DNA from: CAYULW01 sp964445815
GTDB lineage: Bacteria > Bacteroidota > Bacteroidia > Flavobacteriales_E > Vicingaceae
Assembly (NCBI GenBank): GCA_964445815.1
Contig: CAYULW010000005.1
Location: 124,001 to 188,000 of the forward strand
DNA: 64,000 bases
Direction of reading: 5' to 3'
The translations under genes were made by a program, and so were the position numbers. Positions 26,128 through 35,600 of the stretch are shown piece after piece (position 1 is the stretch's first letter; every line of letters begins with the position of its first letter). Under the pieces are notes generated by a model. The model saw only the letters and a list, made by a program, of their open reading frames with translations. It did no database searches and had not been told where the DNA came from.

Positions 26128-27471
26128 TTAAGATTCCCTTTCTTGGGGAGCTGAAAATTGCTTTATAATCATTAGCCCAACTCCTCCTGCAATAATTGAA
26201 GCAAAGAGTACAGCTAGCTTAGCGATACTTCTTAACTCTTCGGTTTGAAAGGCTAATTCTGAAATAAAAATGGACATGGTAAAACCGATACCTGCCATCG
26301 CCGCCGCTCCCGCCATTTGTCCCCAATTTGTGTTTTTAGGTAAACTACTTATTCCGGACTTAACCATGAGAAATGCAATTAAAAAGATGCCAGAAAACTT
26401 ACCAATAACCAGCCCAACAAGGATCCCCAAACTGATAGGACTTTGTAGAACCTCTGTTAAGTTATAATTGATTTCAACTCCTGTATTACAAAGTGCAAAA
26501 AGAGGCAAAACAATAAATGAGACAAAAGGGTTTAAGGCATACTCCAGTTTTTGCAGGGGCGTTTCAACCTTTGCTCTTTCTTCTTTTAAATCTTCTATAA
26601 TTTCTTGTTGCTCATCACTAATGTATGCTCCTTCAAGGCTTTTTGCACGATTCAATTTTTTCAATATGCCAAGAACCCGATGAATAAATCTTTTTTTATT
26701 GATTTTCGCTTTAACCGGAATAGTGATGGCGATCAAAACACCAGCTATCGTAGCATGAACTCCTGATAGTAAGAATGCAACCCAGAGACCACAAATGCCA
26801 AATATTGCATAGAAAAGAGTATTCCGAACCCCTATTAAGTTTCCGATACCAAGAATAATGAAAAAGACCAAGCCATATTCTAAATACAAAATCAGGAGAT
26901 TCTCAGTGTAAAAAAAAGCAATAACTAGAACAGCACCCAAATCATCAACAATGGCCAAAGCGGTTAAAAATATTTTTAGACTTATAGGCACTCTTTTGCC
27001 AAGTAAAGAAAGTATTCCAAGAGTAAATGCAATATCTGTTGCCATCGGAACTCCCCACCCTGATTCTCCCACCTCGTTAAAATTGAACAAAGCATAAAGT
27101 ACTGCCGGGAAAATCATCCCTCCAATAGCGGCTCCAATTGGTAGGTTTGCTTTCTTCCAATCGGATAAATCACCAGCCAGAACTTCTCTTTTAATTTCCA
27201 AACCAACGACAAAGAAAAAAATGGCCATCAGTCCATCGTTAATCCAATGATGTAAAGATTTGTCTAAAACAAATTCACCCAATTGAATTTTAAAGTGAAT
27301 TTCCCATAGATGATGATAACTTTCCTTGAAAGGAGAGTTTGCCCAAATCAGAGCAATTAAAACTGCAAAAAACAACAGTATACCTGAAACCGGTTTATTT
27401 CTAAGAAGGTTATCTACTGGTTCTAAAATCCGATCTATGGGAGAGCTTTCTTCAAAATGCGTTTTTGACAT
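26128..27471 (-). CDS. nhaA: Na+/H+ antiporter NhaA
   Basis: Inner-membrane electrogenic antiporter exporting Na+ in exchange for protons. It has 447 residues, about 60 more than the E. coli protein. About a dozen hydrophobic segments are visible. Motifs are HHWINDGLMAIFFFVVGLEIKRE and ATDIAFTLGILSLLGKRVP, then LTALAIVDDLGAVLVIAFFY, whose paired Asp form the ion-binding site. The extra length lies in a charged cytoplasmic loop around residues 265-320 (DEQQEIIEDLKEERAKVE). Its ATG lies two bases from the stop of the M14 peptidase gene upstream, so they are probably co-transcribed. Confidence 0.96.
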   Translation of the reverse strand: MSKTHFEESSPIDRILEPVDNLLRNKPVSGILLFFAVLIALIWANSPFKESYHHLWEIHFKIQLGEFVLDKSLHHWINDGLMAIFFFVVGLEIKREVLAGDLSDWKKANLPIGAAIGGMIFPAVLYALFNFNEVGESGWGVPMATDIAFTLGILSLLGKRVPISLKIFLTALAIVDDLGAVLVIAFFYTENLLILYLEYGLVFFIILGIGNLIGVRNTLFYAIFGICGLWVAFLLSGVHATIAGVLIAITIPVKAKINKKRFIHRVLGILKKLNRAKSLEGAYISDEQQEIIEDLKEERAKVETPLQKLEYALNPFVSFIVLPLFALCNTGVEINYNLTEVLQSPISLGILVGLVIGKFSGIFLIAFLMVKSGISSLPKNTNWGQMAGAAAMAGIGFTMSIFISELAFQTEELRSIAKLAVLFASIIAGGVGLMIIKQFSAPQERES

Positions 27472-27473
27472 AC

Positions 27474-29180
27474 TTATTCAATTCTATAGACCGGGTTTCT
27501 AAATGCCGTTTTTTCAAAAAAATCTGAATTTTTATAGATAAAGTAGAGTTGGGCAAAGTTGTTTTCAGAAAAATCTTTTTCCTCCTTTTTTTTCTTGTCG
27601 AATCTCTTTTTCAAATCTGGTGAGGACTTTAGAATGGAGTCTGCTTTAGGATCAAATGCATATGGAGAAAACCACTCTTTCTGCTGTAAAACAGCATCAA
27701 AGAAATTCCAAGCAAAAAAACCATCAACGGATTCAGGTTCTAAAGTTTCAATCAGATAACGAACCTTAGACTGTTGTATAGGGATTAAATAATCTCCTTT
27801 GTAAAATTTTAAGCTATCTTTTTGCTTTAAGACAGAAATATTGTAATGCAGATAATGGCCTTCAAAGGGTGATTTAAGAGTTCTGAAGTCGTCGATATAA
27901 TAGAAGTTGACAAAGACGGTGCTGTCATTTTGAAGTTGTCGATATTTTACATGATGTAGGTCAAAGAGCTGAATCACTTTTTCATAAGCTTGAGGAATAA
28001 GATAAAAGAGAGGTTTGTTGACCTTTTTAGTGGCGGTGTAGAGTCCATAATAAGGAAGCTTTTTTGTGTATGGCTTATCCTTATTATAGTAGATCATTTC
28101 TTGATTGGTTACATTGCTTATTCTTGTTTCTGTTTCATACCCTTTAAACTGTATTGTATCAGATACCAATGTATCAAGTTGCCATGCGAGTGAAAATTCA
28201 TTTCTATTTAGATCATAGTTGAAAGCATCACTTCTAACCTTTTTTATCCTTTCGGTGTTTTTACTAGCTAAGTTAATCAGTTCATAAAGGAAGGCTTTAG
28301 TTTGAATAACCCTATCTTTAAATGGTTTAAAAACATGCGCTTCCGTTATATAACTTAAACAATTAAAAAGACTTGCATACCCTGAAGAATATCGAGGTGT
28401 TTCTAAAAAATCATGAAGACCGTTTTCAGGATTTCCTTTTATTGGATAAACGTAAGGAGTCATTTCAAAACCTCTCTGAGCCATTTTAGTATATAGTTCA
28501 GGTAGAAATTCTTTTTCATTATATGCACTTAAAACAGGATTCATTTTATCTTTTTGCGAGCTAATAAGTGTTAATGTATATTGATGATCTGACCCGTTAG
28601 TTGTATGAGTATCAACAAAAATATCAGGATCTAAGAGTTGAAAAGCTGAGATAAAGCTCACTATATTTTTAGAGTCACATTTTATGAAATCCCTGTTTAA
28701 ATCTAGGTTTTTAGCATTCCCTCTAAACCCATATTCCCTAGGGCCATTTTGGTTTGCCCTACTAAAGCCGCTGCGATTATGCATGCCACCTACATTTAAG
28801 ACCGGAATGATGGCAATAATCACATTGTTTAAATCTACATTTTGTTTTCCTTGTAGTAGGTCTTTGGCTAATTCTAAAGAAGCATCAATACCGCAAGCCT
28901 CTCCCGGATGGATGCCATTGTTAATGAGAATTTTGACTTTTTTACTTTCACTTAACTCCTCAAGCGTTTCTATCTTTTCGGAATGAATGATAAACAGGTG
29001 GATTGCTTTTCCAAAATCACTTTTGCCAATTTCAATTAAGGATGCATTATCGTAATCCTGATCAAGTCGCTGATAGTTTGAAATGAGATCATCATAACTA
29101 AGAGTTTCATTCTTTAAATAAGCTTGGCAAAATCCTGAAGTAACAAATAGAAATGAAAATAAGACTAAAAATACCCTCAT
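27474..29180 (-). CDS. secreted M14-family zinc carboxypeptidase
   Basis: A 568-residue exported peptidase with a signal peptide (MRVFLVLFSFLFVTSGFCQ). The M14 zinc site is seen as HPGE in INNGIHPGEACGID and the later His in VDTHTTNGSDH; NRDFIK supplies the usual substrate-carboxylate Arg region. TEAHVFKPF may carry the catalytic Glu. The C-terminal ~250 residues are an extra domain without a sorting signal. It would act in the periplasm or outside the cell, on peptide C-termini or cell-wall peptides; the substrate is unknown. Its start overlaps the upstream T9SS gene by four bases (ATGA), and nhaA follows after two bases. Confidence 0.88.
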   Translation of the reverse strand: MRVFLVLFSFLFVTSGFCQAYLKNETLSYDDLISNYQRLDQDYDNASLIEIGKSDFGKAIHLFIIHSEKIETLEELSESKKVKILINNGIHPGEACGIDASLELAKDLLQGKQNVDLNNVIIAIIPVLNVGGMHNRSGFSRANQNGPREYGFRGNAKNLDLNRDFIKCDSKNIVSFISAFQLLDPDIFVDTHTTNGSDHQYTLTLISSQKDKMNPVLSAYNEKEFLPELYTKMAQRGFEMTPYVYPIKGNPENGLHDFLETPRYSSGYASLFNCLSYITEAHVFKPFKDRVIQTKAFLYELINLASKNTERIKKVRSDAFNYDLNRNEFSLAWQLDTLVSDTIQFKGYETETRISNVTNQEMIYYNKDKPYTKKLPYYGLYTATKKVNKPLFYLIPQAYEKVIQLFDLHHVKYRQLQNDSTVFVNFYYIDDFRTLKSPFEGHYLHYNISVLKQKDSLKFYKGDYLIPIQQSKVRYLIETLEPESVDGFFAWNFFDAVLQQKEWFSPYAFDPKADSILKSSPDLKKRFDKKKKEEKDFSENNFAQLYFIYKNSDFFEKTAFRNPVYRIE

Positions 29181-30520
29181 TTTATGATTAGCGGAATCGA
29201 TACGCTTTGATTACCTTCAATTGCGTGAATTAAGTAGAACCCTTGTTTAAGATAATCTGTCTCCAGTTCATACTTATTTCCATTTGCATTTAATTGTTGC
29301 TCAAAAATAGTTTTGCCATTGATGTCTATGATGGATAAAATCTGTGGAGAGAAGTTGTCTTTGAATTTAATCTGAACCAGATCCCCACGAATGACGGGGT
29401 TGGGATAAACACCAACTTTAGAGTCAAATTGCTTTTCTTCAATTGATGTTGGAGAAACAACTTTGATATATTGAGTCCTGAGAAGTGTATCTGATCCTTG
29501 AGAGTTTCTTGCTATAAGTTGCACGTCATAAAATCCTGTATCTGTAAATTGAACAACTATAGAATCTGTATTAGCATTGGTGCCATTTACATAGATATAG
29601 TTAAGAGGTTGAATATCCCACCGATAAGATGCGTTTAGCAAGCTTATGCTTAAATTATTGATTTTTACTGAACTTCCGATTGGTACTTCTGTTGAGTCAG
29701 CCATAAATAAAGCTGTTGGAGACAGCACCGAAGGAACATTTCTTAAACTATCTCTATATTCCACTGAAGAAGGGATGAAAATCCCACCTATAACCGCTCC
29801 TGAAAGACTCAAGGCAGGTATTCTTAATTGAGGGCTTAACCATTTATATTCTCTTCGATGAGAAGTTAAACCAAAGTTAGTGCCTCCAAAACTTACAGTA
29901 TCGGTACTTACAATATCAGTTACTACCTTTATGCACGAGAAAGTGCCATAAGGGGTTTTTAAAGTTCCCCATGCCTCTACATTATTAATTCGATAACCTT
30001 TATTTTGAAGATAAACTTGTGCGAACTGATTACTGAAAGTGAATTCAAAGTTGGAACTGTCTCTATCTTGATAATTCAACGGAAATTGATAGACTTCATC
30101 GGGATCTTGATAGGCCTGTGCAATTGGAAAAGGTAATGCTCCAAGAGTAAAACCTCGATCCGTTTTGGTAAATCCATTTGTGTTTTTTTGGTAAAACTCA
30201 TAGACATTGATCAATTGTGCCGGACCTATGTTTAGTGTGTCTCCAAGCTTCTCTCCAATTTTATTTGGCACAAAAAAGCCGTACGGTGTTTGAGATGAAG
30301 CTTCATATTCATGTATGCCCTGTCGCTGAGGTACTAGACTGTCAAAGTTCCAATTAATATTTGCTCCTGTAGCAGCATAATTAAACAGTATAGCCGTATC
30401 AACTAAAGCGATGCTGTATCTCAAAGTATCACCGCTTTGAGGCATGTGCTGGCTATTAATACTTATTTGTGAGAAACAAAAACTAGGAATAATTAAGATT
30501 AAAAAAATTAGCTTTTTCAT
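29177..30520 (-). CDS. T9SS type A sorting domain protein with a PKD-like module
   Basis: A 447-residue exported protein. Signal peptide MKKLIFLILIIPSFCFSQ; a central beta-rich region of unknown family (residues ~20-270); a PKD/Ig-like module around 275-360 (SSVKINNLSISLLNASYRWDI, DTGFYDVQLIARNSQGSD); and a type A sorting tail with VGVYPNPVIRGDLVQI and LKQGFYLIHAIEG. It is translationally coupled to the M14 peptidase by an ATGA overlap, so the two exported proteins may work together. The gene follows nfu after a 35-base gap. Confidence 0.82.
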   Translation of the reverse strand: MKKLIFLILIIPSFCFSQISINSQHMPQSGDTLRYSIALVDTAILFNYAATGANINWNFDSLVPQRQGIHEYEASSQTPYGFFVPNKIGEKLGDTLNIGPAQLINVYEFYQKNTNGFTKTDRGFTLGALPFPIAQAYQDPDEVYQFPLNYQDRDSSNFEFTFSNQFAQVYLQNKGYRINNVEAWGTLKTPYGTFSCIKVVTDIVSTDTVSFGGTNFGLTSHRREYKWLSPQLRIPALSLSGAVIGGIFIPSSVEYRDSLRNVPSVLSPTALFMADSTEVPIGSSVKINNLSISLLNASYRWDIQPLNYIYVNGTNANTDSIVVQFTDTGFYDVQLIARNSQGSDTLLRTQYIKVVSPTSIEEKQFDSKVGVYPNPVIRGDLVQIKFKDNFSPQILSIIDINGKTIFEQQLNANGNKYELETDYLKQGFYLIHAIEGNQSVSIPLIIK

Positions 30521-30555
30521 GAATACGCTTTATTCTCAAAAATAAGAAGAAGAAT

Positions 30556-31170
30556 TTAACCGTTAATGGCTTCAACTTCAGAGATCTCACCGGGCAACAT
30601 TTCTTTTAGCATGTTTTCAATACCTGCTTTAAGGGTCATTGTAGAAGAAGGGCAGCCACTGCATGCTCCCTTTAACACAACGCTCACCTTACCCTTATTA
30701 TAACTATGAAAGTGGATGGCACCTCCATCACTTTCTACAGCAGGTTTTATGTATTCATCTAAGATGTCTGCAATTTTTGCATCGATGCCTTCTAATTCAT
30801 TTCTATTTGGTGTTCCGGAGTCAGCTGTAGTTCCTTTTTTATCTGAGTCCAATTCAATAGAAGATTGAATAACGATTCCTTCTTTGTTAAGGTATTCAGC
30901 TAAGAATTCCCTTAACTGATGAATTACATCTTGCCATTCTATTATATCTGTTTTTGTAATTGCTACAAAATTGCTTGCAAAAAAGACCTTTGAAATGAAT
31001 GGGAAATTTAAAAGCTTAGTAGCAAGAGGGGAGTTTTCAGTGTCATCTTCCAAGCCAAACTCATAAACTTGACCATCTATAATCAAGTACCGGTTAGACA
31101 CAAATTTCATGGTCGCCGGATTAGGCGTACTTTCAGCATATATTGAATGAGGCGCAATTGCTTTATCCAT
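30556..31170 (-). CDS. nfu: NifU/Nfu-type Fe-S scaffold or carrier protein
   Basis: Delivers Fe-S clusters to apoproteins. It has 204 residues from ATG 31170; the frame extends to a TTG at 31182, which is not preferred. An N-terminal Nfu_N domain begins YAESTPNPATMKFVSNRYL. A short variable linker follows, then a C-terminal NifU-like domain whose cluster ligands are C170 and C173 in KGACSGCPSSTMTLKAGIE. This is the usual two-domain Nfu layout in Bacteroidota. It lies away from the SUF operon but would complement it functionally. It diverges from the gamma carbonic anhydrase-like gene. Confidence 0.93.
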   Translation of the reverse strand: MDKAIAPHSIYAESTPNPATMKFVSNRYLIIDGQVYEFGLEDDTENSPLATKLLNFPFISKVFFASNFVAITKTDIIEWQDVIHQLREFLAEYLNKEGIVIQSSIELDSDKKGTTADSGTPNRNELEGIDAKIADILDEYIKPAVESDGGAIHFHSYNKGKVSVVLKGACSGCPSSTMTLKAGIENMLKEMLPGEISEVEAING

Positions 31171-31179
31171 TTTTTGGCA

Positions 31180-31187
31180 CAAAATTA
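31180..31187 (-). promoter_or_regulatory. possible -7 box for nfu
   Basis: TAATTTTG on the minus strand ends nine bases before the nfu ATG and matches TAnnTTTG, implying a very short leader. No -33 element is evident. Confidence 0.35.
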
Positions 31188-31203
31188 ATCAATGAATCAT
31201 GAT

Positions 31204-31211
31204 TAGTTTTG
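31204..31211 (+). promoter_or_regulatory. possible -7 box for the gamma carbonic anhydrase-like gene
   Basis: TAGTTTTG matches TAnnTTTG, 27 bases before the ATG at 31239. The divergent nfu box lies only 16 bases away, so the two promoters would be back to back. Confidence 0.35.
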
Positions 31212-31238
31212 TTTAAAACAAATCAAATAGGAATAAGG

Positions 31239-31754
31239 ATGGCTTTGATAAAAACGGTAAGAAACTGCACCCCAAAAATTGGCAAAGACTGCTATCTTGC
31301 TGAAAATGCAAGTATAATCGGTGATGTAAAAATAGGAAACGAGTGCAGTGTGTGGTTTAATGCAGTGATTAGGGGCGATGTAAACACAATTAGTATCGGA
31401 AATCGAGTGAATATTCAAGATGGGGCTGTTATACACTGCACTTATGAAAAATCAAAGACAAGAATTGGGAACAATGTCTCTATTGGTCACAATGCGATTG
31501 TACACGGGTGCACTATAGAAGATAATGTTCTGATTGGAATGGGAGCCATTGTAATGGATAATGCAATTGTAAAAAGCGGTTCAATAATAGCTGCGGGGGC
31601 AGTAGTTTTACAGGATACTGTTGTAGATTCATCTGCTTTGTTTGCAGGTGTACCAGCAAAAAAGATAAAAAACGTTGAAGAGCATTTGAGAAGTGGAGAG
31701 ATAGAGAGGATAGCAAAAAATTACAAGCTTTATTCCAGCTGGTTTAAAAATTAG
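31239..31754 (+). CDS. gamma carbonic anhydrase-like left-handed beta-helix protein
   Basis: A 171-residue trimer-forming hexapeptide-repeat protein of the gamma carbonic anhydrase/YrdA/PaaY family. Repeats run through most of the chain (IGKDCYLAENASIIGDVKIG, ISIGNRVNIQDG). Three metal-ligand histidines are visible in AVIHCTY and SIGHNAIVHGC. The start is ATG 31239, preceded by AATAAGG; the frame opens earlier at a TTG (31209) that overlaps the promoter box. Family members include true carbonic anhydrases and many with no measured activity, so the reaction is uncertain. No membrane or export signal. Confidence 0.9.
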   Translation: MALIKTVRNCTPKIGKDCYLAENASIIGDVKIGNECSVWFNAVIRGDVNTISIGNRVNIQDGAVIHCTYEKSKTRIGNNVSIGHNAIVHGCTIEDNVLIGMGAIVMDNAIVKSGSIIAAGAVVLQDTVVDSSALFAGVPAKKIKNVEEHLRSGEIERIAKNYKLYSSWFKN

Positions 31755-31756
31755 AA

Positions 31757-32203
31757 TCAATTTCGGATACTGAGCGTTGTTCCATCAAAGATGGTCGTAT
31801 ATTCTTTAAGAGGCAATACGGCCGGAGGGCGTGACACTGACCCATTAAGTAATAAGAAAGAAGATCCGCAGCATTGATCACTTGCAGTCGCATTGTTCAG
31901 ATCAACTGAGACCAACGCGCAAGTGTTAGATGGTTGAAAAGTGCAATGCCTGTCGTATACTTTAAACTCTGTTTGTGATATTCTGTAGGCAATTAAGCCT
32001 CTTGAGCCGCCTGTCAAGTATTCCCAACCACCGACGGACTTTAGTTTGAGGTAGGCAGGGTCATTAATATTTACATCTACATAAACATCTACTAAAGGAA
32101 TGTTGTTATTCTCACTGTCCTTTTTGCATGCTAATAGTGAGCATGTCAAGGATATGACAATTAACATTTTAGCAATGTGAAATCTATTTTTTATTTTCGC
32201 CAT
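31757..32203 (-). CDS. lipoprotein with degenerate Rieske-like fold
   Basis: A 148-residue predicted lipoprotein; start ATG 32203 preceded by AAAGAG. The signal peptide ends in a lipobox SLLACKK, with the lipidated Cys near residue 26. The body matches the Rieske-fold pattern: a YDRHCTF strand-loop, then DQCCGSSFLLLNGSV, then LPLKEYTT. In true Rieske proteins two Cys-His pairs hold the [2Fe-2S] cluster; here the second site reads CC in place of CxxH or CPCH, so cluster binding is doubtful and disulfides are more likely. I know similar proteins in Flavobacteriales only as hypothetical lipoproteins. It ends two bases from the convergent beta-helix gene. Confidence 0.7.
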   Translation of the reverse strand: MAKIKNRFHIAKMLIVISLTCSLLACKKDSENNNIPLVDVYVDVNINDPAYLKLKSVGGWEYLTGGSRGLIAYRISQTEFKVYDRHCTFQPSNTCALVSVDLNNATASDQCCGSSFLLLNGSVSRPPAVLPLKEYTTIFDGTTLSIRN

Positions 32204-32253
32204 CTCTTTTGTCAAAATTAGAAATCATTAGAAAACAAAATCAATTAAGCGTA

Positions 32254-32553
32254 ATGAAGATTGCACATAGAGGCATCATTTTAATTTTTTTATGTGTCAT
32301 TAGTTTGGCTGGAGTTTCTCAATCAAATAAAAGGGTAGAAAAAACAGTAAATAGAAGACAAGAACAGCTAAAAAAGCAAGAAGAAGAAAAAAAGAAAGAA
32401 TCTGAACGCAAGCATGAGGAGTTAAAACAAAAGCATGTTGATATGCAAACGAAAGCTGTTCAGAAGAGAATGAAAAAGGCGAAAAAGAAAGCAAAAAAGT
32501 ACAACGATAATAAACAAGAATTTTTTTTAAAACGATGGTTCAGAAAGCGATAA
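32254..32553 (+). CDS. small basic exported protein, Lys/Glu-rich coiled coil
   Basis: A 99-residue protein from ATG 32254, chosen because it begins a signal peptide (MKIAHRGIILIFLCVISLAGVSQ); the frame is open further upstream into the divergent lipoprotein gene. After the signal peptide the sequence is almost all Lys, Glu, Gln and Arg, predicting a single charged coiled coil of ~60 residues, and ends in FLKRWFRKR. I do not recognise the family. It would sit in the periplasm and could bind nucleic acid, peptidoglycan or acidic polymer; this is a guess from charge. Confidence 0.6.
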   Translation: MKIAHRGIILIFLCVISLAGVSQSNKRVEKTVNRRQEQLKKQEEEKKKESERKHEELKQKHVDMQTKAVQKRMKKAKKKAKKYNDNKQEFFLKRWFRKR

Positions 32554-32630
32554 ATAAAGAAATTAAATCATCAAACATAAGGTTGATTTAACATTTTGTT
32601 AAAGAAAGTTATTTTTTTCATCAAGATGTA

Positions 32631-32638
32631 TATCTTTA
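32631..32638 (+). promoter_or_regulatory. possible -7 box for the receptor/cargo/PorV operon
   Basis: TATCTTTACGCACC is one base off TAnnTTTG and lies about 45 bases before the receptor ATG. The 128-base gap (32554-32681) also has a weak inverted repeat TAAATCA/TGATTTA at 32564-32590. Confidence 0.4.
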
Positions 32639-32681
32639 CGCACCTGTAGTTTTAAGAAAACGTTAACATAAAACATCTATT

Positions 32682-35600
32682 ATGCTAAGAAAGTTACTAA
32701 GCACTATTGCTTTGGGTTTGGGATTGGTATTGCTTGTTCAAGCACAAACCGGCCAAGGTACTGTAAAAGGAAAAGTGTTGGACAGTCAGACCGGAGAGCC
32801 GGTTCCCTTTGCGAATGTATCTTTGAAAAATGGTTCGGATTTAATTTTGGGAACCACAACTGATTTTGATGGGAAGTATACCCTGAAGCCAGTTCCTCCC
32901 GGTTCTTATAATCTTGAAGTTTCTTTTGTAGGTTATCAGACTAAGCAAATTTCAGGTATCATAGTTAATTCAGATCGTATTACTTTTCAAGATTTTAAGT
33001 TGGGGAAAGGAATTAATCTGGATGTTGTTGATGTTATAGCCTATAAAAAACCTTTGTTTGAAAAGGATCAGACTACAGTTGATCAAACAATAACTCGCGA
33101 GGAGCTTCAAAACATGGCGGTGAGAACGCCGGGTGAAATTGCTAAAACGGCTGGTAATGGTACGTTTTCAAGAGACAATGGTTCAAATGCCGTAAATTCA
33201 AGAGGAAGTAGAACCGGAAATAATGTGACTTTTGTCGATGGTGTAAAGGTTATCGGTACAACTAACCTTCCTCCAAGTGCTATAGAAGAGGTTTCGGTAA
33301 AAAGTGGAGGCTTGTCTGCCCAATATGGAGATGTTACCGGCTCAGTCACGACCATTACAACAAGAGGTGCTTTTAAGGAATATTTTGGTGGCTTAGATTA
33401 CTTGACTTCCGGATTCAAGGTGTCTGATGATCAGGTAGTAGGGCTTGATAATTATGCATACAATGCCATAGACTTTAGTTTAGGAGGTCCCATCATTACA
33501 AAAAAAGATGAAAACGGAAAAGTAATAGAAGCTCCTTTAGGTTTCTTAATGACGGCACAGTATCTTAATACGGTTAATCCTCGTCCATCTGCAGTTCAAT
33601 TGTATAAGCCTAAAGATGAGGTTGAAGATTTGATTCAGACTGACCCTTTCTTTACAGATGGAGTTAATCCCGGTGTTTTTAAAAGAGCTGAGTTTTTAAC
33701 CAGAGATGATTTTGAGGAAATTGATTTCCAAAGAAATGTAAGAAGAAGAAATTTAGTAGCTAACCTTAAGTTTGATATTACTTTGAATGATCAAAGTACA
33801 TTGGCTGTTGGAGGTACTTTTAGTTCTACAAGAAGAAATACAGATGAGCGGACTAGATTCCATTCTTTTCAATTGTATAATTATGCCAATAACCCCTTAG
33901 TGTCAACAGATGATATTAGAGGATATATACGTTATACTCAAAGATTTGAAAATGCTGAATTGGAAGAAGGAGAAGAAGACAATTCATTAGTTAAAAATGC
34001 ATTCTTTACAATTCAAGCAGATTTTTCTAGGTTCAGTCAACGAGATGAAGATGAACGACATGGAGATGACTTTTTTAAATACGGATATATTGGTCAATTT
34101 GATGCGGTTACTGCTCAATCTTTTGCTTATAGTGATAACAACGGGCAAGGTGTAGAATTGAATGATGGGAATTTCTACATAGGTGAGTTTTTGACAGCTT
34201 TTAATGCTCCAATTGCGTACAATTATGCGCCAAGTGATGTTAATCCGGTATTGTCGAATTATACGTCAAGTTTTTACCAGTTCAGAGATCAGTTCCCAGG
34301 CTTTTACACTACTCGTGAAAATGTTGAAGGTTTTGGAGGCTTAGTGAATGGAAGTAATATTCAAGGAAACATATATAATTTATGGAGTGCTCCGGGTACA
34401 CCTTATAACTCTTACTCAAAAGTGGATAATGATCAATATAGATTAAGTGGAAAGGGCTCTGCTGATATTGGGGATCATGCAATAACCTTAGGCTTTGAGT
34501 ATGAACAGAGAGTAAATAGAAATTACGGCTTAACCCCTCTTGGCTTATGGCAATTGGGTAGAGGTTCTGTCAACTCTCATATCTCGGAAATTGATTCAAC
34601 AAACTTTAGTGTTACTCAGGTTGGTAGTAATCCACGGGTTAGTTTTGAAAGGCAATATGTTGGGAGTTCAAGAACCTATTTTGCATATAACATGAGGCAA
34701 GCACTAGGTTTACCCGTAGATGGAACCGATTTTATTGACTTTGATTCATATGACATTGATACTTATAAAATAGACTATTTTGCTGCTGACCAACTCATTA
34801 ATCCGGCGAACAATGTTAACCTTCAATATAGAGGATATGATTATTTGGGAAATCGCCAGACTAGTGTGCCTTCTTTAGATGACTTCTTCAATGAAACAAA
34901 TGAGTTGGGCTTTAAGACAAGACCAATTGCTCCCTACCAACCAATATATATTGCCGGGTATTTGGAAGATAAATTTGCATTTGAGGATTTGATTTTCAGA
35001 TTGGGTGTTCGTATGGATCGTTTTGATGCAAATCAACCGGTATTAAAAGATCAATACTCATTTTTCCCAACTAGAAATGCAGACTATGCGAGATCGCAAG
35101 GAGCCTCTGTGCCGTCTAATATTGGTGGCGATTATGTAGTATATGTTTCGGATATAGAAAACCCCTCCGCTGAGAATGTGATAGGTTATCGTGATCCGGA
35201 AACCAATACTTTTTATAATGCCTCAGGAGAGGAGTTAAATAGCTCTGCTGCATTAGAGGGGGGATCTGGAATTGCTCCATGGTTGGAAGATCCATCAGCT
35301 AGAAGTTTAACGACTGATATGTCTTCGGCATCATTTAAAGATTATGAACCACAATATACATTCATGCCAAGAATATCCTTTTCGTTCCCAATTTCGGATG
35401 AGGCAACATTCTTTGCCAATTATGATATCTTGACGCAGAGACCAACTGGTAATGTGGCACTTGACCCTATTGATATTATCTATATTCAGAACCACAGTAG
35501 GCGTTTAAATAATCCTGAATTAAAGCCAACTAAAACAATTAGTTATGAGTTAGGCTTTAAGCAAAAGCTGTCATCTAGTTCTGCGTTGACCTTATCGTCT

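Noticed and set aside
32564..32590. Inverted repeat TAAATCA/TGATTTA as a terminator of the small basic protein gene
   Set aside because: The stem is short and AT-only in part, the loop is 13 bases, and the T tract is poor.
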